NCBI GenBank assembly: GCA_002792115.1
Contig: PFNQ01000016.1
Coordinates: forward strand, 1 to 38,237
Direction: 5' to 3'
DNA: 38,237 nt
Source of the DNA: Candidatus Woesearchaeota archaeon CG_4_10_14_0_2_um_filter_33_13
GTDB taxonomy: Archaea > Nanobdellota > Nanobdellia > Woesearchaeales > GW2011-AR9
Shown piece by piece: positions 8,353 through 15,700 of this stretch; position 1 is the stretch's first letter, and each line of letters opens with the position of its first letter. The notes below the pieces were generated by a model, which was not told the origin of the DNA, searched no databases, and saw only the letters and a program-made list of their open reading frames with translations. The position numbers and the translations under genes are program-made.

Positions 8353-8394
8353 CCAACGAAAGTCATTGGTAATAGTGTCTAAAACTATGGGCCC

Positions 8395-8402
8395 TTTATA
8401 AA
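8395..8402. promoter_or_regulatory. Palindromic TATA box between L7Ae and glmS
   Basis: TTTATAAA lies in the 254-nt divergent region. For L7Ae it gives a leader of about 104 nt, while for glmS it lies 120 nt from the start. A second candidate for glmS is CTTAAAT at 8493-8499, placed for a leaderless transcript. Apart from these and the L7Ae leader elements, nothing else is seen in this gap. Confidence 0.5.
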
Positions 8403-8521
8403 GATATGGGTCGATTTCAAATCATATCACAAAGGTTTATATCAAAAATATTTTTTACAAAAGTAAATTCTCTATTGAAGATTCATAAACTTCTTAAATC
8501 AAATTTACACAAAATAAAACT

Positions 8522-10264
8522 ATGTGTGGAATAATCGGATATATTGGAGATAAAGAAGCTAACGACATCCTGATAAAAGGATTAGAACAATTAGAATATC
8601 GTGGTTATGATTCTGCAGGAATTGCCATCATTGATAATAACCAAATAAGAATAAACAAAGTTCTTGGTCGAGTCCAAAATTTAAAACAAAGAAAACTAAT
8701 TGGGAATATTGGCATTGGCCACACTCGCTGGGCCACCCATGGCAAACCTTCAGATAGAAACGCCCATCCTTTCTTAGATCAAAGGAACAATTTTGTGGTT
8801 GTCCATAATGGGATTATAGAAAATTATCTAGAACTTAAAGAAAAATTAAGAAAAGAGGGAATAACCTTCACTTCCGATACCGATTCTGAAGTGATCGTTC
8901 ATTTAATTTCACAAAATTATCACGGAAATCTTAAGGAAGCCGTCCTAAAGACTGTTAAAGAACTAATTGGAAGTTATGCTTTTTGTGTAATAAAGAATGA
9001 TTGGCAAGAACTGGTTGCCGCTAGAAATGGTAGTCCATTAGTTGTTGGTTTAGGAAAAGATGAAAATTTTCTAGCTTCTGATGTTTCTGCATTAGTAGAA
9101 CATACTAGAGATGTGATTTATGTTAATGATTTTGAGATTGTTAAAATTAAAAAAGATCAGGTAAAGATTTATGATTTTGAAGGGAACAAGAAAGATTACA
9201 ATATTAGAACTATTGATTGGGATCTAGAACAAGCACAAAAAGATGGATATAAACATTTCATGCTTAAAGAAATCTTTGAACAGCCGAAAGTTGTAGAGGA
9301 ATCAATAAAAATTAAGTTTGGCCTTAAAAAGGAATATTCTAGAATAATTATTGTAGCTTGTGGAACTGCTAGTTATGCTGGTTTAGTCGGCAAATACTTA
9401 ATTGAAAGAATTGCCAGAATTCCTGTAATTAATGAAACCGCGTCCGAGTTCAGATATAAAGATCCCATCATCAATAAAAATGATTTGATAATTGCTATTT
9501 CTCAAAGTGGAGAAACTGCTGACACTCTTGCAGCAATAAAATTAGCTAAAGAGAAAGGCGCAAAAACTTTTGGACTTATTAATGTGATAGACAGCACTAT
9601 CGCTAGAGAAGTTGATGATGTTGTTTATACTAGAGCTGGACCAGAGATTGGAGTGGCCTCTACTAAAGCATTCATCTCTCAATTAGTTACACTTTACAAA
9701 TTGGCCTTTTACTTAGCTAATAAAGACACAGAAAGCGACGATCAATTAAAAAGATTAAAACCAATAATTATAGAAGCCCTTTCTTTAAATGAATCAATTA
9801 AAAAAATTGCAGAACAATATTACACCCATAGTAACTTTTTGTATATTGGTAGAAATTTAAGTTTTCCTTTAGCTTTAGAAGGTGCATTGAAATTAAAAGA
9901 AATATCTTATATCCATGCCGAAGCATATCCTGCTGGAGAACTAAAACATGGACCAATCGCTTTAGTTTCAGAAGAAACCCCCACGGTAGCAATTTGTCCG
10001 CAAGATCAAGTTTATGATAAAACCAGGAATAACATTGAAGAGATTAAAGCAAGGTTGGGCAAAGTTATTTCCATCGCTACAATTGGAGATGAAAGAATCA
10101 AGGAGATTTCTGATAATATAATTTACATTCCAAAAGTTGAAGAAATATTTTATCCATTAGTTATAACTATCCCATTACAACTACTAGCATATCATATCGC
10201 CGATTTAAGGGAATGTGATATTGATAAACCCAGAAATCTAGCAAAAAGTGTTACAGTAGAATAA
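8522..10264 (+). CDS. glmS: Glutamine--fructose-6-phosphate aminotransferase
   Basis: It makes glucosamine-6-phosphate from fructose-6-phosphate and glutamine, the entry to UDP-GlcNAc and surface glycans. The 580 residues are slightly short of the usual 600 but complete. The N-terminal Ntn glutaminase domain (about 1-215) starts MCGIIGYIG with Cys2 as nucleophile, followed by EYRGYDSAG and GHTRWATHG. Two SIS sugar-isomerase domains follow, with SQSGETADT, EIGVASTKAF, and LALEGALKLKEISYIHAEAY near the C-terminus. The gene stands alone on the plus strand, divergent from L7Ae. A heavily sequon-bearing surface protein nearby is a plausible consumer of its product, which is inference. Confidence 0.97.
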   Translation: MCGIIGYIGDKEANDILIKGLEQLEYRGYDSAGIAIIDNNQIRINKVLGRVQNLKQRKLIGNIGIGHTRWATHGKPSDRNAHPFLDQRNNFVVVHNGIIENYLELKEKLRKEGITFTSDTDSEVIVHLISQNYHGNLKEAVLKTVKELIGSYAFCVIKNDWQELVAARNGSPLVVGLGKDENFLASDVSALVEHTRDVIYVNDFEIVKIKKDQVKIYDFEGNKKDYNIRTIDWDLEQAQKDGYKHFMLKEIFEQPKVVEESIKIKFGLKKEYSRIIIVACGTASYAGLVGKYLIERIARIPVINETASEFRYKDPIINKNDLIIAISQSGETADTLAAIKLAKEKGAKTFGLINVIDSTIAREVDDVVYTRAGPEIGVASTKAFISQLVTLYKLAFYLANKDTESDDQLKRLKPIIIEALSLNESIKKIAEQYYTHSNFLYIGRNLSFPLALEGALKLKEISYIHAEAYPAGELKHGPIALVSEETPTVAICPQDQVYDKTRNNIEEIKARLGKVISIATIGDERIKEISDNIIYIPKVEEIFYPLVITIPLQLLAYHIADLRECDIDKPRNLAKSVTVE

Positions 10265-10324
10265 TTATAGAATACTCTTTCTACAATCAAAAACAACTTA
10301 AAATACGGCCATACTCAAAAAATT

Positions 10325-10984
10325 ATGGATAAATTAAGTTTAGTCGCAATCTTACAAGCAGAAAATAAATGTGGACTTGCTTTGGATATTGATGAAACTC
10401 TTTCCGCTACCAATGTTTATTGGTTTACAAAGTTACAAGAGTTATTTGGCAACCCCGAAAGTTTAACACCAAAAGAGATGGCTATGAAATATCATTATAC
10501 TCAAAATGTACCATATTGGCAAACCCCGCAAGCATTAGCTTGGATGAAAGAACAATGTAACTCAGATGAATTACAAAAAAATTTATCTGTCATTGATGGT
10601 GCAGTTGAATATGTTTCTAGAGTAAATGAAATAATTCCTATTGTTGCTTATATTACAGCAAGACCAACTATTGTCGTTCCTGGAACAGAATATTGGCTAA
10701 AAGTAAATAATTTTCCAAAAGCACCAGTAATTGCTAAACCATTAGATATAACTGAACATTTTACCTCTTGGAAAGCAGAAGTGCTACAGTCTTTATATCC
10801 ATGGGTATTAGGTATTGTTGATGATCATCCAGGAATGGTAGACCAATTACCAACAGATTATCACGGAACAATCTTTTTAATAACTCATCAAGACCATCCA
10901 AGAACAGATATAACAGTTGTTTGTGGAATGGATTGGCCAAAGATGTATGAACAGATACAAAAACATAATCCATTACAACAATAA
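10325..10984 (+). CDS. HAD-superfamily hydrolase-like protein
   Basis: The 219-residue protein shows all four HAD motifs: LDIDETL (Asp21 nucleophile and Asp23), Thr at about 111 in ITARPT, Lys at about 150 in SWKAE, and the acidic pair Asp166-Asp167 in IVDDHPG. It should therefore be a phosphotransferase or phosphatase. The substrate is not deducible. The ATG lies about 25 nt after CTTAAAATA (10297-10305), so the transcript is probably leaderless. It lies 60 nt after glmS and 29 nt before the Mre11-like gene. Confidence 0.8.
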   Translation: MDKLSLVAILQAENKCGLALDIDETLSATNVYWFTKLQELFGNPESLTPKEMAMKYHYTQNVPYWQTPQALAWMKEQCNSDELQKNLSVIDGAVEYVSRVNEIIPIVAYITARPTIVVPGTEYWLKVNNFPKAPVIAKPLDITEHFTSWKAEVLQSLYPWVLGIVDDHPGMVDQLPTDYHGTIFLITHQDHPRTDITVVCGMDWPKMYEQIQKHNPLQQ

Positions 10985-10993
10985 ATATAAACC
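10985..10993 (+). promoter_or_regulatory. TATA box of the Mre11-like gene
   Basis: AATATAAAC follows the HAD gene stop directly, and its centre is about 26 nt before the ATG at 11014, giving a leaderless transcript. Confidence 0.6.
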
Positions 10994-11013
10994 TTCCCTT
11001 CCTTAAAGATTCT

Positions 11014-12249
11014 ATGAGATATGCCCATTTAGCAGATTTGCATTTAGGCTCTTGGCGAGACTTAAAAATGCGTGATCTTTCTACAAAAGCCTTCATAAAA
11101 GCGATAGATGATTGTATTCTAAATCATGTAGATTTCGTTCTCTTCTCAGGAGATTTGTTTAATACGTCTCTACCTTCTCTAGATACATTAAAAATAGTCA
11201 CTAAGAAGCTTAAAGAATTAAACAACCATAACATCCCCCTATATGCAATCGCCGGTTCTCATGACTTTTCACCGAGTGGAAAAACCATGTTAGACGTTTT
11301 AGAAAATGCTGGGTTGTTAAAAAATGTCTGCAAAGGTTATGTTAATCAAGATGACAAGATGCTACATCTTAACTTTACTACTGATCAAAAAACTGGCGCC
11401 AAGATTACAGGCATGTTAGGTAAGAAAGGTCTTCTTGACAAAGTTTATTATCAAAACTTGTTTCTGGATAATTTAGAACAAGAACCAGGATATAAAATAT
11501 TCCTGTTCCATACTACCCTTTCGGAATTAAAACCTAAACATTTGGAGATGATGGAATCACAACCACTTTCTTTCTTGCCGAAGGGATTTAATTATTATGC
11601 TGGCGGACATGTGCATCACCCTACAAAACTAGAACAAGAAGACTATGGCACTTTAACCTACCCCGGAGCATTATTCCCTAATAACTTTGCTGAGATGGAA
11701 AAATATGGGGATGGCGGTTATTATTTAATAGAAGATAACCAAACAGATTTGCCAAATAATCAAACTATAGACTGGATTAAATTAAACACAACAAACCTCA
11801 TTTCATTTTCTTTGAATTGTAACCATAAAAGCCCGGAAGTTATTTCGTTTGAGATTGCTAATCACTTTAATAACTTAGATCTAACTGACAAGATTATCAC
11901 TATCAGGTTATATGGGAAAATTGATTGTGGAAAAATCTCAGACATAGACTTTAAAGAAATCTTTAATCAATTATACAAACAAGGAGCTTACTTTGTGATG
12001 AAAAATGCTGCGCAACTAAGTTCGGAAGAATTTTCTGAGGTTAAATTATCACAAACAAGCCCTGAAACTATTGAAGAAGAAATCATTTCTGAACATTTAC
12101 AACAGATTAAATTATTTGATAAAGAAACAGAATTACATCTTACTAAATCATTGTTACATTCTTTAAACACAACTAAAGCAGAAGGAGAAACTATTGCTGA
12201 CTTTCAGAAAAGAGTTGAGGAAGAGATTGATAAATTGTTGAACCTCTGA
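11014..12249 (+). CDS. mre11: Mre11-type DNA repair metallophosphoesterase
   Basis: The 411-residue protein is a calcineurin-like phosphoesterase of the Mre11/SbcD group, nucleases that process DNA double-strand ends with Rad50. Metal motifs in order: ADLHLG (7-12), SGDLF (about 46-50), GSHD where GNHD is more common (about 88-91), FHTTLSE (about 168), and GGHVHHP (about 202-208). The last 130 residues are charged and helical, where Mre11 binds the Rad50 coiled coil. No rad50 gene lies in the window, although archaeal mre11 is often next to it. A generic SbcD-like nuclease is the alternative. Confidence 0.85.
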   Translation: MRYAHLADLHLGSWRDLKMRDLSTKAFIKAIDDCILNHVDFVLFSGDLFNTSLPSLDTLKIVTKKLKELNNHNIPLYAIAGSHDFSPSGKTMLDVLENAGLLKNVCKGYVNQDDKMLHLNFTTDQKTGAKITGMLGKKGLLDKVYYQNLFLDNLEQEPGYKIFLFHTTLSELKPKHLEMMESQPLSFLPKGFNYYAGGHVHHPTKLEQEDYGTLTYPGALFPNNFAEMEKYGDGGYYLIEDNQTDLPNNQTIDWIKLNTTNLISFSLNCNHKSPEVISFEIANHFNNLDLTDKIITIRLYGKIDCGKISDIDFKEIFNQLYKQGAYFVMKNAAQLSSEEFSEVKLSQTSPETIEEEIISEHLQQIKLFDKETELHLTKSLLHSLNTTKAEGETIADFQKRVEEEIDKLLNL

Positions 12250-12301
12250 TTGGTAATGTTTTAATTAAATATAATATCTAATGTACTCTTTGAGGTAATC
12301 T

Positions 12302-12613
12302 TTAATGTAATTTACGATATGTGTCTCTAATTAAGTCCTCTGCCTTAGGACCACAAACATCACAAGGTGCATCAAGTTCATCACAACAATTTAATGATAC
12401 TGTACAATTGGTACAATAAACCCAGCCAGATTTATCTTCTGGAACTTCTTCTTTACAAGCAGAACAATAATACCCTTCTTCTGTCAATAATAGTTGGTTT
12501 CCTGGTTTAATTAACCTACAAACATCAGAGAGATACCATTGTACAAACCGATCTAATTCTAACGGATGAACATCTTTAAGTTTCATCTCTAAATCAGCAA
12601 TAGTTCTAACCAC
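12302..12613 (-). CDS. Small zinc-ribbon protein
   Basis: The 103-residue protein has a helical N-terminal half with no known motif. Its C-terminal half carries CSAC, CTNC, a CC pair and CDVC, enough cysteines for two zinc sites. The function is unknown; nucleic-acid or protein binding is typical of such ribbons. The start codon is GTG at 12611-12613. The TATA box rule supports it, since GATATAAAAG read from the other strand is centred about 25 nt upstream, making the mRNA leaderless. It is convergent with the Mre11-like gene and follows the giant surface gene with its own promoter. Confidence 0.65.
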   Translation of the reverse strand: MVRTIADLEMKLKDVHPLELDRFVQWYLSDVCRLIKPGNQLLLTEEGYYCSACKEEVPEDKSGWVYCTNCTVSLNCCDELDAPCDVCGPKAEDLIRDTYRKLH

Positions 12614-12633
12614 GATATTAACTTAAAACCAGG

Positions 12634-12643
12634 GATATAAAAG
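12634..12643 (-). promoter_or_regulatory. TATA box of the zinc-ribbon gene
   Basis: The minus strand reads CTTTTATATC, centred about 25 nt before the GTG start, so a leaderless mRNA beginning with GTG is expected. Confidence 0.55.
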
Positions 12644-12693
12644 ATTTATTGTAATCATATCAAACATTTTTAGAACAAGAATCAGAAAACAAT

Positions 12694-12716
12694 TAGAAAA
12701 AGAAAAAAAGAAAAAA
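12694..12716 (-). terminator. Oligo-T terminator after the giant surface protein gene
   Basis: The minus strand reads TTTTTTCTTTTTTTCTTTTT directly after the stop codon. Only the elongation factor genes and the small Cys-rich gene have comparable tracts here, which hints at strong expression. Confidence 0.6.
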
Positions 12717-12717
12717 T

Positions 12718-15700
12718 TTATTTGCGTTTGGTAATGATCGCTTTTTGAGCCTTTCTACGATTAACCACAAAGGAAACTATACCAGCAATAAGTGCTAACA
12801 CAACTATTCCTAGCGCGACCCATAAAGCAGTTGCCCTACTCGGAGATGCATCAGTTTCGGCTAAAGCATCACCAAGGGCTTCCCCAGGAGTATCTGCGTT
12901 AGTTTGCTCAGTTTCTCCAATAGTATTTGGCTCAGCCTGTTCTGCATTTGCTGAAACTACTGGAACTAACTCGTGAACTATTTTTATAGTTAGATTAGCT
13001 TGACTTCCACTTAAGTTAATTGAGTTTAATTTAACACTAAGATCATAGTATTGGTCACCATCTAACTCAACCAGTACTGTTTTTCCAGTGTAAACAACTA
13101 AAGTTTGCGGCGTACTCTCGACTATTACCTTGACTCTATCACTATAAGTTGCGTTCAAAGTTAAATAATGCATCTCAGCACCTACAGCAAACTTAAATCG
13201 ATCACTCGTTCCTAAACTTTTAGTGTAACCAGCCTTAAACTGTTCCTCACTAACCAAATAAGTCATACCTGCAACAGCACCACCACCAGATCCACCTCCA
13301 CTACCAGAACTTCCTCCATCAGGAGATGCAACCGCAGCAGCAGTTATAGTGTAAGCAGAAAATCCCATTGAAACAGGAATTTTACAGATGGTATTAGAAC
13401 TTCCACCATCTCTACATTCAACATAATCATCTACATCCTGTCCACTTGTTCCATCATCATCTGTCCAACTAAGACTATTACTTGCGCTATACGCAACAGG
13501 AATTGTTACTTCAACATAATCCGTAGCACCACCGAGATGCAAATCATCTATCAGTTTATTCCACTTCTTTGATGTTGAATTCATCCCCATTAGATCGTTT
13601 AAAGCATCACAGACAAATGCAGAGCTTAGATCAATCTTTGTAGGACTTAGCATGTTTATACCAAAGAACCCAATAGCTAAATCTCCACAATGAATAGTCA
13701 TGTTCATATTCTTAGTAACAGAGGTGTTAGTTTTTATTCCTACATCAAAAACAGTAGGAACTCCATTGATATCAAATGTTTCAGTAAAGTTGTAACCTAC
13801 TTTACCAAGTGCAGGGATATCAACGGTGTAACCGCCTTCATCTGGAAGCTCTATCTTAAAGATAAACGTCTTCTCTTCTGCTGTTGCTTTAGTGGTAAAA
13901 TTGGAACATGCTGAAACCCCACAATTACCAGAAGGATCACACACTGTTATTTTGTAGTAATATATGGTATTGTTAATTAAAGCAAATCCAAGATTATCTT
14001 CCATCAGATCAATGCTATGGAATGGTTTGAAATTGGCATTTGCTTGATATCCTTCACCAATATCTACTAAAGTCATGTTCAACGTTTTACAGGTAGAGTC
14101 ATTTGTATAAAAACCAATACTCAGATTAGATGGTTCACTGGTATCAACCTTTAAAAAAGCGGCATCAAATAATTTCTCAACCTTACTAAACATCACAGTG
14201 GGAGCAGTTTTATCATTACTATCCGCAACAAAGTTGAAACCCGTTCCACCATTACAGTCCGGAATGAAACTACAGAAGGGGTCATCACAATCAATTAACC
14301 CATTCTCATCGTCGTCAACACCATTTTTACATTCTTCAAATACATTAAATCCAAACTTCTGAAAGTTCTTACATTTAGGATCTTTTGAGTTTGAAGGATT
14401 TGAACAATCAACAAATCCAAAGTCAACAGTTCCAGGAGTATAATAACCTGGACCAACACTGTCTGAAGGACTTGTTCTATTGGTACTATCATTTGCACTA
14501 GACATAAATATTCTTAAATTTGCAGTTTTATTGTACTCTGAAAAGGATTCTAAATCCTGCTTTGCAATTGCAATCATCGGCCCACCAATTTCACCACAAC
14601 TTAACATTTTACTTGTTGTAACGAGTGCATTTGTAGGATTCCAATTTCCTTCAGAACATCTCTTCATCTGCTTAGTCTCAACAATCCCATTACTAGTGTT
14701 TGTTGAAACGTAACCAACCATAAATTCAAATCCGGTTAAAGTTGAACCAAGTTGGTTAACAGCAATACACCCATTGTTTGAAATTCCATCAGTATCCAAA
14801 TACCAATAAAATTTAGTTGTTTCGATTCCATTACCCTGGACTTTCTGGGCCATAAAATCGTCTTTATTTCCGATCATATAACCGTTGCACATTGCAGTAG
14901 AAGTGATGTTGAAAATGCCCGCACCGAAATCAAACCCGGTATCTGTAACCCTCATTCCCATTCCAAGAATATCAACCCAATCATCAACACCGCTTTCGGC
15001 TTCAGGACCATATTGCCCAAAATTGTTGCCTGTATCCATCGCTAAATCAATAACATCTCCTTCCATCTCTCCAAAATGTTCAAACTCAGCTTTGTTCACA
15101 CACCAACCGGCCTCATTAGCGGGAGCAACACCATTGTTAGCAAACCCATCCTGTTTGTAAACACAAGTAACGTTGTTATTATTACAAGCAGTTAGATTAC
15201 CATCATACTGTCCACATCCAGTCTTCCCCCCAAATCCACCATCAGAAGATGAACCCATCATCATAAAATTTTCTGGCTGACAAGTTGAGCTCATATCTCT
15301 CCATCGACATAAACTACCAGAAGCAATACCCTCACAACTAGATTGGTCTAACTCTGGATTCATACAAGCAACATCACACCAACCACCACCATTTGCAGAG
15401 TAAGTATCTTCTCTCCAACTACAATTCGAGTTTAAACTGCAAGTATCACTAGTTAAACTCTTACAACTTGCAAAAATAGTGTTATCACAGAAACCAGAGC
15501 CGGCCGGAGCACCAGGCCAGGTGTTATTTGTCCACTGACATCCAGACAACTCACCACAAGCAACTTCAGTTGAACCACTCCAACAATTTGATGCTTGCAT
15601 AATGGATTCATTGATTTCGCACCAGGCATTATTACCCATTGAACTGGAATCATTAGTACACCCAGGAGTTGCCCCACAAGTAGATAAATCATTATTGAAC

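Noticed and set aside
8354-8370. Kink-turn in the L7Ae leader for autoregulation
   Set aside because: The CCAA/TTGG stem-loop has a UGA on one side but I could not place the matching GA on the other side, so no kink-turn is claimed.
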